A DNA stretch of 64,000 nucleotides from Pseudomonadota bacterium (GTDB lineage: Bacteria > Pseudomonadota > Alphaproteobacteria > Acetobacterales > Acetobacteraceae). This document shows, piece by piece, positions 28,249-39,631 of this stretch. A program made the translations under genes and the position numbers. Position 1 is the stretch's first letter, and each line of letters opens with the position of its first letter. The stretch is from NCBI GenBank assembly GCA_021845985.1, contig JAJZES010000031.1:1-64000 (forward strand). Direction: 5' to 3'. The notes under the pieces are model-generated. The model saw only the letters and a program-made list of their open reading frames with translations, had not been told where the DNA came from and made no database searches.

Positions 28249-28358
28249 GATCCGCATGCACGGCAGAATGCCGGATCGGCGCCTGACGGTCCGCCGCGCT
28301 GGTGCGGCACCGGGGGGCAGCCCCGGTCAGCGTTGCCCCGCGTCCCCATGACGCGGGG
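28249..28358. promoter_or_regulatory. Hairpin cluster in the rpsO-pnp intergenic region
   Basis: The 316-bp gap 28100-28415 holds no gene. It contains a perfect 8-bp stem CCCCGCGT/ACGCGGGG at 28336-28358 with a 7-base loop, a 6-bp stem CCGGGG/CCCCGG at 28310-28326, and an imperfect longer stem at 28249-28277. In E. coli the same gap holds the rpsO terminator and the RNase III site that controls pnp. By position these hairpins may do the same here; that is inference. Confidence 0.55.
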
Positions 28359-28415
28359 TATCGGCCGGCACCCCCTATATGGGCGTCCCGGCCGTCAGGA
28401 CCACCGTGTGACGGA

Positions 28416-28685
28416 TCAGCGGCGCAGATTAAGCCGGCCGATCAGCGCCTCGTAGCGGCCCTGGTCCTTCTTCTTCAGATAGTCGAGCAGCCGGCGGCGC
28501 CGGCCGACCAGCACCAGCAGCCCGCGCCGGCTGTGGAAATCCTTGGCGTGGGTCTTGAGGTGCTCGGTGAGGTTGCCGATCCGCTCGGACAACAGGGCAA
28601 CCTGCACTTCCGGGCTGCCGGTATCGCCGACCGTGTTGGCATAGTCGGTAACGAGCGCGCTGCGGCGCTCTGCGGTAATCGACAT
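28416..28685 (-). CDS. rpsO: 30S ribosomal protein S15
   Basis: 89 residues, exactly the usual length, starting MSITAERR at the ATG at 28685 with AGGAG 7 bases upstream; an in-frame TTG immediately before it is not the start. [17 protein letters not shown] and [29 protein letters not shown] form the S15 signature. Binds 16S rRNA early in small-subunit assembly. Lies between truB and pnp as in many proteobacteria. Confidence 0.98.
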   Translation of the reverse strand: MSITAERRSALVTDYANTVGDTGSPEVQVALLSERIGNLTEHLKTHAKDFHSRRGLLVLVGRRRRLLDYLKKKDQGRYEALIGRLNLRR

Positions 28686-28724
28686 CAATCACTCCTGATC
28701 GAGGGGTTGCAGCGCCGCGTGCGG

Positions 28725-29651
28725 CTACATCAGCCGTTCAGGCTTCAACCAGCCATCTTCCAGCCGGCACAGCCCGATCACGCGCTCCCCCGCCATCGCC
28801 CGGGCCAACCCTCCATTCGGATCGGCCGTCGCTGGAATGCGGCCCATCAGCGTAACCAGGCTGATCGCCTGGCCATGCCTGAGGCCGAAGGCCTCCGCCT
28901 CCGTCATGGCCAGCGCCGGGATGTCGGCCAGCGCGGTCGCAACGGGGAGCAGGAAGTCCGGGGACGTCGGCGGGGTATCCTCCGCGCGGACCAGTTTGTC
29001 CAGCGGAATCGCATGCGCTTCGGTGAACGGCCCGACCCGCAGCCGCCGCAGGGCGGCGACATGGCCCAAGGTGCCGCAGACCAGAGCCAGATCGCGGGCG
29101 AGGCTGCGCATATAGACGCCCTTGCCCGACTGCACCTCGAAAATCGCCGTGTCGGCATCCGGCCGTTCGATCAGCTCAAACCGATCGACGCGGGCGGCGC
29201 GCGGCTCGAGCACCGGCGGCGCGCCGGCGCGGGCGAGGTCATAGGCCCGCTCACCGCCGACCTTGATCGCCGAATAGGCCGGCGGCACCTGCAGGATGTC
29301 GCCGCGGAAGCCCGGCAGGGCGGCGTTGATCTGCGCATCGCTCGGCCGGCCGTCGGCGGTCGCGGTGATCTGGCCGTCGGCATCGTCGGTGTCGCGCTGC
29401 TCACCGAAGCGCAGCGTGAAGCGATAGACTTTGGTGCCGTCCATGACATAGGGCACGGTCTTGGTGCCGGCGCCGAAGGCGACCGGCAGCAATCCGGTGG
29501 CGAGCGGATCGAGGGTGCCGCCATGCCCGGCTTTTTGCGCGTCGAACCAACGGCGGACGCGGTTGACGACGTCGGTGCTGGTCAGCCCCGGCGGCTTATC
29601 GACGATCAGCCAGCCGTCCAACGGACGGCCGCGCGGCTTGCGGTGGCGCAT
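28725..29651 (-). CDS. truB: tRNA pseudouridine(55) synthase
   Basis: Makes pseudouridine 55 in the T-loop of tRNAs; 308 residues from the ATG at 29651 (MRHRKPRGRPLDG). The catalytic aspartate lies in HGGTLDPLATGLLPV, and KVYRFTLRFG, VPPAYSAIKVGGERAYDLAR and GVYMRSLARDL are family motifs. The C terminus carries a PUA-like segment. An ATG at 29684 is in frame but adds unconserved residues. It is 79 bp downstream of rbfA. Confidence 0.97.
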   Translation of the reverse strand: MRHRKPRGRPLDGWLIVDKPPGLTSTDVVNRVRRWFDAQKAGHGGTLDPLATGLLPVAFGAGTKTVPYVMDGTKVYRFTLRFGEQRDTDDADGQITATADGRPSDAQINAALPGFRGDILQVPPAYSAIKVGGERAYDLARAGAPPVLEPRAARVDRFELIERPDADTAIFEVQSGKGVYMRSLARDLALVCGTLGHVAALRRLRVGPFTEAHAIPLDKLVRAEDTPPTSPDFLLPVATALADIPALAMTEAEAFGLRHGQAISLVTLMGRIPATADPNGGLARAMAGERVIGLCRLEDGWLKPERLM

Positions 29652-29730
29652 TGATAGGTCCTTGAGGGGGCGCCGGTGAAGCAAACGCGGCCGGCGATAG
29701 CAAGCCCGTCCGGTGCAACGCTCTGCCGCC

Positions 29731-30129
29731 TCAGCCGAGGTCCCGCCGCACCTCCGGCGCGTGCATCAACTCATTCATATGCATCGCGTAGTCCAGCGTG
29801 GTGTCGGCCTGAAAGGCAATCGCCGGCGCATAGCGCAGCCGCAGCGACGCCGCCACCGCGCGGCGCAGGAACGGCGCCGCGCGCCGCAGCGCCGGCAATT
29901 TTTCCGCCACGTCCGACCGACCGAGCCGGGTGACGAACGCCGTCGCCTGCTTGAGGTCGGGACTCAGCCGGACCTCGGTGACGGTGATCAGCACATCGGC
30001 GAGGTCAGGATCGCGCACCTCGCCGCGGGCAAACACGCCGGCCAGGACGTGGCGGATCTCCTCCGCCACACGCAACTGCCGCTGGCTCGGCGCTTTCGCC
30101 GCGTGCTGCCGGCCGCCGCCGTGTGTCAC
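29731..30129 (-). CDS. rbfA: Ribosome-binding factor A
   Basis: 132-residue KH-like factor for 16S 5'-end maturation and 30S assembly. The start is a GTG at 30129 that overlaps the infB stop as GTGA, so translation is coupled. Motifs include [40 protein letters not shown] and [22 protein letters not shown] longer reading from 30210 lies inside infB and has no family similarity. Confidence 0.95.
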   Translation of the reverse strand: MTHGGGRQHAAKAPSQRQLRVAEEIRHVLAGVFARGEVRDPDLADVLITVTEVRLSPDLKQATAFVTRLGRSDVAEKLPALRRAAPFLRRAVAASLRLRYAPAIAFQADTTLDYAMHMNELMHAPEVRRDLG

Positions 30130-32801
30130 CCAGGCACCATCTCGACGTCGTAGCACTCGACCACGTCGCCTTCCTGGATGTCGTGGAAATTGGCAAACGA
30201 CAGGCCGCACTCATAGCCGCGCGCCACTTCGCGCACATCGTCCTTGAAGCGCTTGAGCTGCGTCAGCTCACCGGTATGGATCACCACGTTGTCACGCAGC
30301 AGCCTGACGCCGGCGCCCCGCTTGACCACACCCTCGGTGACCATGCAGCCGGCGACCTTGCCGGTCTTGGTGATGTCGAAGACGCGGCGGATTTCGGCGT
30401 AGCCGAGGAACTTCTCGCGCGCCTTCGGCGCCACCTTGCCGCGCACCAGCTTCTCAACGTCGTCGGCCACCTCGTAGATGATCGAGTAGTAGCGGATATC
30501 GACGCTCTCCCGCTGCGCCAGCTCGCGCGCCTGCGAGGTTGCCCGCACGTTGAAGGCGACAATCACCGCGTTCGACGCCTTGGCGAGCTGCACGTCGCTT
30601 TCGGTGATCTGCCCGACGCCCGAGAGCAGCACGCGCACGCGCACTTCCTCATGCGCCACTTTCTGCACCGTGACGCCGATCGCCTCGGCGCTGCCCTGCA
30701 CGTCGGCCTTGACCAGCAGCGCGACTTCTTTCTGCTCGCCGGCCTGGATGCGCGCCAGCATCTGATCGAGCGTGCCGCGTGCCGCGGTCATCGCGCCGGC
30801 CGATTTGTCGCGCAGCTTGCGCTGGCGGAACTCGCTGATCTCGCGCGCCCGGCTCTCGTTTTCGACGATGACGAACGGCTCGCCGGCGGTCGGCACGCCG
30901 TCGAGACCGAGCACTTCCACCGGCGACGATGGGCCCGCCGTCTTGATCTGCCGGCCCTTGTCATCGAGCATCGCCCGCACCCGGCCCCATTCGGCGCCGG
31001 CGACAATGATGTCGCCCTGCCGCAGCGTGCCGCGCTGCACCAGCACCGTGGCCACCGGCCCACGCCCGCGATCGAGCCGGCTTTCGATCACCGTGCCCTC
31101 GGCGACGCGATCGGGGTTGGTGCGCAGGTCGAGAATCTCGGCCTGCAGCAGGATCGCCTCCTCCAGCTTTTCGAGGCCCAGCTTCTTCAGCGCCGAGACC
31201 TCCACATCCTGCGTCTCGCCGCCCATTTCCTCGACCACGATGTTGTGGCTGAGCAATTCCTGCCGCACCCGCTCGGGCCGGGCATCGGGTTTGTCGATCT
31301 TGTTGATGGCGACAATGATCGGCGCGTTGGCCGCCTTGGCGTGCTGAATCGCCTCGATGGTCTGCGGCATCACCCCGTCATCGGCCGCCACCACCAGCAC
31401 CACCATGTCGGTGACGCCGGCGCCGCGCGAACGCATCGCGGTGAACGCCTCATGGCCCGGCGTGTCGATGAAGGTGATCCGGTCGCCGGTGCGCAGTTCG
31501 ACCTGATAGGCGCCGATATGCTGGGTAATCCCGCCCGCTTCGCCGGCCGCCACATCGGTTGCCCGCAGCGCATCGAGCAGCGAGGTCTTGCCGTGATCGA
31601 CATGCCCCATAACGGTGACCACCGGCGGACGCGGCACCATCTCGGTGTCGATATCGACCGCGCCGCTCAGCCCGATCTCGACATCATCCTCGGAGACGCG
31701 CTTGACCCGGTGGCCAAACTCCTGAACCACGAGTTCGGCGGTGTCGGCGTCCAGGCTCTGCGTGATGGTCGCCATCACGCCCATGCGCATCAACGCCTTG
31801 ATGACATCGCCGCCGCGCGTCGCCATGCGGTTGGCGAGTTCCTGAACGGTGATGTTGTCGGGCAGCACGACCTCGCGCACCACCTTGACCTGATCGGCGC
31901 GCAGCCGCTCCAGCTCCGCCTGCCGACGCTCGCGTTCGCGCTGACGCCGCACCGAGGCGAGGCTGCGGACGCGATCATCTTCACCCTCGATCGCCGCCTG
32001 CACGTCGATCTTGCTGCCGCGGCGACGGTCATCGGTGCCCTTCTTGGGCGCCGGCACCTGCGGCTTGCGCGCGGCTACCCCGCCCGGCGCCACGCCGGGC
32101 CGGCGCACCGGGCGACTCTCATCTTCTTCTTCGCCCGTCCGGGCCTTCAGGCGCAGCGTCTCCGCCGGCGCGGTGGTCGGCGTGGCGCCCGGCGCCGGCC
32201 GCCCGGCCGGTGGCCGAACCGGCGCCCGACGCTCCTCGGCGCTGCCGCGCGCCACCGGTGTCGCGGCCACGGCCTGGGCCGCGGCTGCGGCATCGGCGCT
32301 GCGCCGCGCCTCGGCTTCCGCCTTGACGCGCTCTTCTTCCTGCGCCGCCTGGCGGGCCTCTTCTTCGGCGGCACGGCGGGCCTCATCCTCGCGTCGCCGC
32401 GCTTCTTCGGCGGCGGACAGGATGGAGATTTTTTCCTGCTCGCGCCGTTCCGCCTCGCGCCGGGCGGCGTCGCGCTGCTGGTCCGCCAGCGCCCGCTGCC
32501 GGGCGGCAAGCTCGGTCGCGGTCAGCGCCCGGCCGGCGCCGGCGGGCGGCCGGCCGACCGGCCCCGGCGCCGGACGGGTCGCCGCCGATGGCGTACCGGC
32601 AGCCGCGCTCGGCAGCGGCCCAGGGTTGCCGGGGCCGGGCGCGCGCTTCTTGCGCACCTCGACCTGCACCACCTTGGACCGGCCATGGCTGAAACTCTGT
32701 CGGACTGATCCGGCATCCACGGTTCGGCCAAGCTCCATGCGACCGCTGGGTCGCAGCGACAGCCGGCTCTTGCCCGCGTCCTGATCGTTGCCTTCGCTCA
32801 T
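30126..32801 (-). CDS. infB: Translation initiation factor IF-2
   Basis: GTPase that places initiator tRNA on the 30S subunit; 891 residues. The N-terminal 300 residues are charged and low complexity, including a coiled-coil Arg/Glu stretch ([20 protein letters not shown]), typical of IF-2. An IF2-N module follows. GTP-binding motifs are [22 protein letters not shown] and NKIDKPDA. Domains II-IV follow to the end. The ATG overlaps the ylxR stop by 4 bp. Confidence 0.98.
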   Translation of the reverse strand: MSEGNDQDAGKSRLSLRPSGRMELGRTVDAGSVRQSFSHGRSKVVQVEVRKKRAPGPGNPGPLPSAAAGTPSAATRPAPGPVGRPPAGAGRALTATELAARQRALADQQRDAARREAERREQEKISILSAAEEARRREDEARRAAEEEARQAAQEEERVKAEAEARRSADAAAAAQAVAATPVARGSAEERRAPVRPPAGRPAPGATPTTAPAETLRLKARTGEEEDESRPVRRPGVAPGGVAARKPQVPAPKKGTDDRRRGSKIDVQAAIEGEDDRVRSLASVRRQRERERRQAELERLRADQVKVVREVVLPDNITVQELANRMATRGGDVIKALMRMGVMATITQSLDADTAELVVQEFGHRVKRVSEDDVEIGLSGAVDIDTEMVPRPPVVTVMGHVDHGKTSLLDALRATDVAAGEAGGITQHIGAYQVELRTGDRITFIDTPGHEAFTAMRSRGAGVTDMVVLVVAADDGVMPQTIEAIQHAKAANAPIIVAINKIDKPDARPERVRQELLSHNIVVEEMGGETQDVEVSALKKLGLEKLEEAILLQAEILDLRTNPDRVAEGTVIESRLDRGRGPVATVLVQRGTLRQGDIIVAGAEWGRVRAMLDDKGRQIKTAGPSSPVEVLGLDGVPTAGEPFVIVENESRAREISEFRQRKLRDKSAGAMTAARGTLDQMLARIQAGEQKEVALLVKADVQGSAEAIGVTVQKVAHEEVRVRVLLSGVGQITESDVQLAKASNAVIVAFNVRATSQARELAQRESVDIRYYSIIYEVADDVEKLVRGKVAPKAREKFLGYAEIRRVFDITKTGKVAGCMVTEGVVKRGAGVRLLRDNVVIHTGELTQLKRFKDDVREVARGYECGLSFANFHDIQEGDVVECYDVEMVPG

Positions 32802-33464
32802 CTACCCGCCTGCACCTTGTCTGCATCCGCGCGGCCACGCCGTGCGGCAATCCCTTGTTCCGGCTCACGCAAGCCGCCGAGCCGTTCCGCCTCCAGGCGG
32901 ATGCGCTCCGCCAACCTGCCACCCGCCACCGCCACATGCACCGCATGGTCGCGGCCGAATACGGCGCCAAGCTGGGCGCCCGTCAACGGCATCACGCGCG
33001 GACCCGGCCACGCACCGAGCAGGCGCGCCCGCTCGTCTGCACTGCCGTCCGCTGCCTGCACCATCAACGCCACCCGCCCCGTCTGCACCCATTCACGCGC
33101 CTTGGCAAAGCCTGCCACAGCCTCTCCGGCGCGGCGGGCGAGGCCGAGATGATCGCCGATCCGCCGCACCAGCGCCGTTGTCAGCACGGAGAGGAGATCA
33201 GGGGGCACAGTCACCGGGCCACGCGCTGCCTTGGCGAAGACACCCCGGATGCGAGCGGTTTCTACCACATCGCCCCGCGCACTCAACCAGATTCCCCGAC
33301 CGGGCAGCCGTGCAGTCAGGTCGGGCACCAACGACCGGTCAGGGGCGACGACGAAGCGGATCATCTGCTCCTTGGCCAGCCGCTGGCGCGTCACCGCGCA
33401 GCGGCGCAACGGCCCCTGCTCGGCGTCGTCCTCGGCGGCGGCGTCGTCGGCAGCCTCGGGCGGA

Positions 33465-35045
<1,581 letters not shown>

Positions 35046-35056
35046 GACGGGGCCTC

Positions 35057-35578
35057 TCAATTGGTCCGTGGTCGGGTTGCGGTGGCGGCGATCAGTGCGT
35101 CGGTCAGCACCAGCCGGGCGCGGCGGATGTCAGCCAGCGGCAGCGCCACCTCGCTGCCGTCGTCGAGGCGCATGCGGGCATGCGCCGCCTCGGCGCCGAG
35201 CACGGTGCCGGAGAACCGCTTGCGCCCGTCCAGCATCTCGTTCAACTCGGCGCGGACCAGATGGCCGGCATAGCGGTTCCAGTCCTTCGGCCGGGTCAGC
35301 GGCCGATCGATGCCGGGCGAGCTGACCTCAAGCTGCCATTCGCCCTTGATCGGGTCTTCAACGTCGATCACGGCCCCGAGAGCGCGGCTGATCGCCTCGC
35401 AATCCTCGACGGTGATCGGCGCGGCATCGGTGCGGTCGGCCATGATCTGCACCGTCGGCCGGTCCCGCCCGGTGACGGCGACCCGCACGAGTTCATAGCC
35501 CATGCCTTCGAGCGTGGGGGCCACGATCGCGGCAAGGCGGCCTTCGAGGCCAGTGTGATGCGGACGGTCAGGGTGCAA
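35057..35578 (-). CDS. rimP: Ribosome maturation factor RimP
   Basis: 173 residues, needed for 30S maturation. Family motifs are [39 protein letters not shown] and [20 protein letters not shown]. No ATG or GTG precedes the conserved region; the only start codon is TTG at 35578, and the next ATG (residue 26) would remove conserved sequence. The TTG lies at the end of a T-tract of a terminator-like hairpin (35577-35609), which is unusual. It is the first gene of the rimP-nusA-infB operon; no initiator tRNA gene precedes it. Confidence 0.94.
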   Translation of the reverse strand: MHPDRPHHTGLEGRLAAIVAPTLEGMGYELVRVAVTGRDRPTVQIMADRTDAAPITVEDCEAISRALGAVIDVEDPIKGEWQLEVSSPGIDRPLTRPKDWNRYAGHLVRAELNEMLDGRKRFSGTVLGAEAAHARMRLDDGSEVALPLADIRRARLVLTDALIAATATRPRTN

Positions 35579-35609
35579 AACAAAAAAGGCGGCCCGTTAA
35601 GGCCACCCT
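35577..35609 (-). terminator. Intrinsic terminator/attenuator at the start of rimP
   Basis: On the minus strand GGTGGCC and GGCCGCC form a 7-bp stem (one G-U pair) around a TTAACG loop, followed at once by TTTTTTGTTTT. This is the best Rho-independent terminator in the window. It lies directly before and into the TTG start of rimP, so it would act on transcripts entering the operon from upstream. It may be a leader attenuator or may isolate the operon from typA read-through. Confidence 0.8.
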
Positions 35610-35658
35610 CCGTAACGGCGCGGAAGATCATTGTTGGAAGTGACATAGGATTTTCGCC

Positions 35659-35701
35659 GGGGGGGCGCAAGGGGGGCGCGCGCAATGGGGGGGGGGCGGG
35701 G
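35659..35701 (+). other. Four G-tracts, potential G-quadruplex
   Basis: Runs of 7, 6, 10 and 4 guanines lie at 35659-35665, 35671-35676, 35687-35696 and 35698-35701, with short loops. This meets the simple G-quadruplex pattern on the plus strand. It lies between the rimP leader and the promoter of the toxin-antitoxin remnant. The 10-G run is also prone to length errors. Confidence 0.7.
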
Positions 35702-35710
35702 TGTGGACAG

Positions 35711-35739
35711 TTGACAAAACTACTGTTAACCAGTATACC
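35711..35739 (+). promoter_or_regulatory. Sigma70-like promoter with overlapping palindrome
   Basis: TTGACA at 35711-35716 and TATACC at 35734-35739 are separated by exactly 17 bp. An inverted repeat TACTG-N5-CAGTA (35721-35735) overlaps the -10 box, a suitable site for autorepression by the HTH antitoxin encoded downstream. The -10 directly abuts the ATG of the toxin remnant (35740), so a transcript from here would start inside that codon region. Confidence 0.65.
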
Positions 35740-35874
35740 ATGCAGGATGAGGACTTTGAGTGGGAGGATGCCAAAGCCGCCCGCAACCAGCGCGATCACG
35801 CCATCAGTTTCGCGATGGCCCGCGAGTCTGCACGGTTTGGCGGAACCCGGCGAGCGAAGGAAGTACCACAATGA
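35740..35874 (+). pseudogene. Remnant of a BrnT-type toxin gene with internal deletion
   Basis: An open frame of 44 codons begins MQDEDFEWEDAKAARNQ, which matches the N terminus of BrnT-family ribonuclease toxins (pattern FEWDxAKxxxNxxKH). After ISFAM it jumps to ARESARFGGTRRAKE, which resembles the family C terminus (SARRATRxE). The roughly 45 central residues, including the catalytic core, are missing without loss of frame. Its stop overlaps the antitoxin ATG as ATGA, the usual toxin-antitoxin coupling. It is likely inactive as a toxin. Confidence 0.7.
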
Positions 35875-36227
35875 AAACCAAACATGATTGGCGCCGCGCC
35901 GACGCGATGACCGACGAAGAGGTTCACGCCGCCGCCATCGCCGATCCTGATGCCCAGCCGCTGACGCCGGCACGGCTGGCGGGCATGAAGCAGACGCCGC
36001 GCCTGAAAATCATCCGCCGCGGGCTCGGCCTGACGCAGGAAGAATTCGCCGCGCGGTTTCAGATTCCGCTCGGCACGCTGCGCGACTGGGAGCAGGGAGC
36101 GGCGCAGCCCGATCAGGCCGCGCGAGCCTATCTGACGGTCATTGCCCATGATCCTGAAAGCGTGCAGCGGGCATTGCGCAACGCCCCGCCCGGCGCCGGC
36201 GCCGGCGACCCGCCCGTTGCGGGGTAA
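35871..36227 (+). CDS. Helix-turn-helix antitoxin of a BrnT/BrnA-like module
   Basis: 118 residues from the ATG at 35871. The N-terminal part (KHDWRRADAMTDEEVHAAAIADPDAQPL) is the toxin-binding-type segment seen in antitoxins encoded next to BrnT. The C-terminal part is an XRE-like HTH (RRGLGLTQEEFAARFQIPLGTLRDWEQG) followed by AYLTVIAHDPESV. Such antitoxins neutralise the toxin and repress their own promoter. Here the toxin gene is broken, so it may persist as an orphan repressor. It is the only plus-strand gene between two minus-strand housekeeping blocks. Confidence 0.85.
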   Translation: MKTKHDWRRADAMTDEEVHAAAIADPDAQPLTPARLAGMKQTPRLKIIRRGLGLTQEEFAARFQIPLGTLRDWEQGAAQPDQAARAYLTVIAHDPESVQRALRNAPPGAGAGDPPVAG

Positions 36228-36328
36228 TGCTGTGCCAACGCCGTGACCGGATCGTCGAGATCTATCACACGTCCCGCTCGCCTTTCCCTCCCGACATACG
36301 GCGCATCTGTTGCACAGTGCCGGGGTGA

Positions 36329-36352
36329 CCGGAGCGCCGCCTGACGCTCCGG
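36329..36352. terminator. Hairpin between the antitoxin gene and typA
   Basis: CCGGAGCG at 36329-36336 pairs with CGCTCCGG at 36345-36352 (8-bp stem, 8-base loop). It lies between the convergent antitoxin and typA stops, 26 bp past the typA stop on the minus strand. No T-tract. Confidence 0.5.
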
Positions 36353-36377
36353 CCGGGTGACCAGATCGGAGTTCCGA

Positions 36378-38207
36378 CTACGCCGCCGCCTCGGCCTCCC
36401 GCCGCTCGAAGCGCTTGCGCTCATGCGGGTCGAGATAGCGTTTGCGCAGCCGCACCGCCGTCGGTGTCACCTCGACCAGCTCGTCGTCCTCGACATAGGC
36501 AATCGCCTGTTCCAGCGACATCCGCCGCGGCGGCACCAGCAGCATCGCATCGTCCTTGCCGGCGGCGCGGATGTTGGTGAGCTTCTTTTCCTTGATCGGA
36601 TTCACTTCCAGGTCCGAGCCGCGCGAATGCTCGCCGATGATCATGCCGACATAGACTTTCTCGCCAGGATGGACGAACAGCGCGCCGCGCTCCTGCAGAT
36701 AGAACAGCGAATAATGGATCGCCTCACCATCCGCGTTGGAGATCAGCGAGCCGTTGCGCCGCCCCTCGATGGTGCCGCGCCACGGGCCATAGCCGGCGAA
36801 CAGCCGGTTCATGATCCCGGTGCCGCGCGTGTCGGTGAGGAACTCGCCGTGATAGCCGATCAGCCCGCGGCTCGGGATCAGGAAGGTCAGACGAACCTTG
36901 CCGCCGCCGCTCGGCCGCATGTCCTGCAGCTCGCCCTTGCGCCGGCTCATCTTATCGACGACGACGCCGGAATACGGCTCATCGACATCAATCAGCGCCT
37001 CCTCGATCGGCTCCTCGCGCTCGCCGGTCTCCGGGTTGAGACGGGTGATGACGCGCGGCCGACCGATCGACAGCTCAAACCCCTCGCGGCGCATCTGCTC
37101 GATCAGCACGCCAAGCTGCAGCTCGCCGCGCCCGGCCACCTCGAACGCCTCGCTCTCGCTGCTTTCGCTGATCTTGATGGCGACATTGCCTTCCGACTCA
37201 CGGAACAGCCGGTCGCGAATCTGCCGCGAGGTGACCTTCTTGCCCTCGCGCCCACCGAGCGGGCCGTCGTTGATGCGGAACGTCATCGCCAGGGTCGGCG
37301 GATCAACCGGCGTCGCATGCAGCGGCAGGCCAAGCTCCAGCGCGCCGATCGTGTCGGGAACCGTCGCCTCGGCGAGGCCGGCAATGGCGATGATGTCGCC
37401 TGCCTCGGCTTCCTCGACCGGCACGCGATCCAGGCCGCGGAACGCCATCAGCTTGGTCAGCCGTCCGGTCTCCACGGTCGAGCCATCGGCGCGCAGCACC
37501 CGCAGCGGCATGTTCAACCGCGCCCGCCCCTGCTCCAGCCGCCCGGTCAGCACCCGGCCGAGATAGTTGTCGTAATCAAGGATCGAGGCGACCATGGCGA
37601 ACGGCGCGTTTTCATTCACCCGCGGCGCCGGCACATGGCGCAACACCAGATCGAACAGCGCCGACAGATCCTTGCGCGGCCCCACCTGCTCCAGATCGGC
37701 CCAGCCCTGCCGGCCGGAGGCATACAGCATCGGGAAATCGAGCTGCGCATCGCTCGCCCCGAGGGCGGCGAACAGATCGAAAATCTCCTCATGCACTTCG
37801 TCGGCGCGGGCGTCCTGGCGGTCGATCTTGTTGATCACCACGATCGGCCGCAGGCCCTGCGCCAGCGCCTTGCCGACGACGAACTTGGTCTGCGGCAACA
37901 CACCCTCGGCGGCATCGACCAGCACCAGCGCGCCATCGACCATGTTCAGGATGCGCTCGACCTCGCCGCCGAAATCGGCGTGGCCCGGCGTATCGACGAT
38001 GTTGATGCGCGTGTCCTTCCACACCACGCTGGCGCATTTGGCCAGAATGGTGATGCCACGCTCACGTTCCAGATCGTTGCGGTCGAGCGCGCGCTCGGCG
38101 ACCTGCTGGTGGTCACGGAAAGCCCCGGACTGGCGCAGCAATTGATCGACCAGCGTGGTCTTGCCGTGATCGACGTGAGCGATGATGGCGATGTTGCGGA
38201 TGTCCAT
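36378..38207 (-). CDS. typA: Ribosome-associated translational GTPase BipA/TypA
   Basis: 609 residues from the ATG at 38207 ([24 protein letters not shown]). GTPase motifs are [31 protein letters not shown] and [11 protein letters not shown]-like domains follow ([43 protein letters not shown] is the BipA signature). The C terminus is the BipA-specific domain. It acts in 50S assembly and stress/cold adaptation. purA lies 131 bp upstream with a 13-bp inverted repeat between. Confidence 0.98.
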   Translation of the reverse strand: MDIRNIAIIAHVDHGKTTLVDQLLRQSGAFRDHQQVAERALDRNDLERERGITILAKCASVVWKDTRINIVDTPGHADFGGEVERILNMVDGALVLVDAAEGVLPQTKFVVGKALAQGLRPIVVINKIDRQDARADEVHEEIFDLFAALGASDAQLDFPMLYASGRQGWADLEQVGPRKDLSALFDLVLRHVPAPRVNENAPFAMVASILDYDNYLGRVLTGRLEQGRARLNMPLRVLRADGSTVETGRLTKLMAFRGLDRVPVEEAEAGDIIAIAGLAEATVPDTIGALELGLPLHATPVDPPTLAMTFRINDGPLGGREGKKVTSRQIRDRLFRESEGNVAIKISESSESEAFEVAGRGELQLGVLIEQMRREGFELSIGRPRVITRLNPETGEREEPIEEALIDVDEPYSGVVVDKMSRRKGELQDMRPSGGGKVRLTFLIPSRGLIGYHGEFLTDTRGTGIMNRLFAGYGPWRGTIEGRRNGSLISNADGEAIHYSLFYLQERGALFVHPGEKVYVGMIIGEHSRGSDLEVNPIKEKKLTNIRAAGKDDAMLLVPPRRMSLEQAIAYVEDDELVEVTPTAVRLRKRYLDPHERKRFERREAEAAA

Positions 38208-38234
38208 GTCGGGCCTGGAGATGTGCGTGGCAAA

Positions 38235-38282
38235 GCACGCGCGCCGAAGGCGCGGGACATCCCCGACCCTCGGCGCGCGTGC
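38235..38282. terminator. 13-bp inverted repeat between purA and typA
   Basis: GCACGCGCGCCGA at 38235-38247 is perfectly complementary to TCGGCGCGCGTGC at 38270-38282, with a 22-base spacer. On the minus strand it follows the purA stop (38338) and ends 28 bp before the typA ATG; only TTT follows the stem. It may terminate purA or fold in the typA leader. Confidence 0.6.
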
Positions 38283-38337
38283 TGCGCCGCACACATAGGC
38301 GCTTGCGCCCCGATTTGCGAGCGGAAAGCGCGGCGGC

Positions 38338-39627
38338 CTAGCCCTCGAACGGATCGCGCATCAGGATCGTGTCGTCGCGCTCGGGGCTGGTCGAGAGCAG
38401 CGTCACCGGCGTCTCGACCAATTCCTCAATCCGCCTGACATATTTGACCGCCGCCGCCGGCAGGTCAGCCCAGCTCCGCGCCCCGCGCGTGCTGGCCGAC
38501 CATCCGGGAACCGTCTCATAGACCGGCTGCACCGCCTGTTGCGCCGCCGGCGCCGCCGGCAGCCGGCGCAGCGTCTCGCCGCCGAGCCGATAGCCGGTGC
38601 AGATGTTCAGCTCCGGCAGCCCGTCGAGCACGTCGAGCTTGGTCAGCGCCAGGCCCTGAATGCCGCCCACCTTGGCCGCCTGGCGCACCATCACCGCATC
38701 GAACCAGCCACAGCGGCGCGGCCGGCCGGTCACCGTGCCGAACTCGTGGCCGCGCTCGCCGAGCAGCTTGCCGGTCGCATCGTGCAGCTCGGTCGGGAAC
38801 GGTCCGGCGCCGACCCGCGTGGTGTAGGCTTTGGCGATCCCGAGCACGAAGCCGACCGCGCCCGGCCCGACGCCGCTGCCCGAGGCCGCCGTCGCCGCCA
38901 CCGTGTTGCTGCTGGTGACGAACGGATAGGTGCCGTGATCGACATCCAGCATCACCGCCTGGGCGCCCTCGAACAGGATGCGCCGTCCGGCCCGCCGCGC
39001 CTCGTCGAGCCGTTCCCAGACCTGTTCGGCATACGGCAGCACCAGCGGCGCCAGTTCCAGCAGTCGGTCGAGCAGGTCGCGCTTGGCGAACACCGGCGCG
39101 CCAAGGCCGGCCAGCAGGGTGTTGTGGTGCAGCAGCAATTCGTCGAGCTTGTCGGCCAGCGTCTGCGGCTCGGCGAGGTCGCAGACGCGGATCGCCCGGC
39201 GGGCCACCTTGTCCTCATAGGCCGGGCCGATGCCGCGTCCGGTGGTGCCGATCCGCCGCTCGCCGCGCGCCGCCTCGCGCGCCCGGTCGAGCGCCGCGTG
39301 CAGCGGCAGGATCAGCGGCGCCGTCTCGGCAATGCGCAGCCGCTCCGGCCCGACATCCAGCCCCTGCGCCCGCACCCGCGCGATCTCGGCGAGCAGTGCT
39401 TCCGGGTCGATGACGACGCCGTTGCCGATGACGCCGAGCTTGCCGCGCACCAGACCGCTCGGTAGCAGCGACAGCTTGTAGGTCTGATTGCCGACCACCA
39501 GCGTATGGCCGGCATTGTGGCCGCCCTGGAAGCGGACGACGATATCGGCACGGCTGGCCAGCCAATCGACCACCTTGCCCTTGCCCTCGTCGCCCCACTG
39601 GGCACCGATCACCGCGACATTGGCCAT
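38338..39627 (-). CDS. purA: Adenylosuccinate synthetase
   Basis: Converts IMP and aspartate to adenylosuccinate with GTP, in AMP synthesis. 429 residues from the ATG at 39627. [22 protein letters not shown] is the GTP-binding signature with the catalytic Asp; [25 protein letters not shown] and [10 protein letters not shown] are also conserved. It starts 4 bp after the hisZ stop, so the two are co-transcribed. Confidence 0.98.
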   Translation of the reverse strand: MANVAVIGAQWGDEGKGKVVDWLASRADIVVRFQGGHNAGHTLVVGNQTYKLSLLPSGLVRGKLGVIGNGVVIDPEALLAEIARVRAQGLDVGPERLRIAETAPLILPLHAALDRAREAARGERRIGTTGRGIGPAYEDKVARRAIRVCDLAEPQTLADKLDELLLHHNTLLAGLGAPVFAKRDLLDRLLELAPLVLPYAEQVWERLDEARRAGRRILFEGAQAVMLDVDHGTYPFVTSSNTVAATAASGSGVGPGAVGFVLGIAKAYTTRVGAGPFPTELHDATGKLLGERGHEFGTVTGRPRRCGWFDAVMVRQAAKVGGIQGLALTKLDVLDGLPELNICTGYRLGGETLRRLPAAPAAQQAVQPVYETVPGWSASTRGARSWADLPAAAVKYVRRIEELVETPVTLLSTSPERDDTILMRDPFEG

Positions 39628-39631
39628 GGCG

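Noticed and set aside
30123-32708. Long plus-strand open frame antisense to infB
   Set aside because: infB has all family motifs; the antisense product is compositionally biased with no recognisable domain. Similar frames opposite pnp, typA, dnaK and yejF were rejected for the same reason.
35579-35740. Initiator tRNA gene upstream of rimP
   Set aside because: No cloverleaf, anticodon arm or CCA-like end; the region is a G-rich tract and a terminator hairpin.
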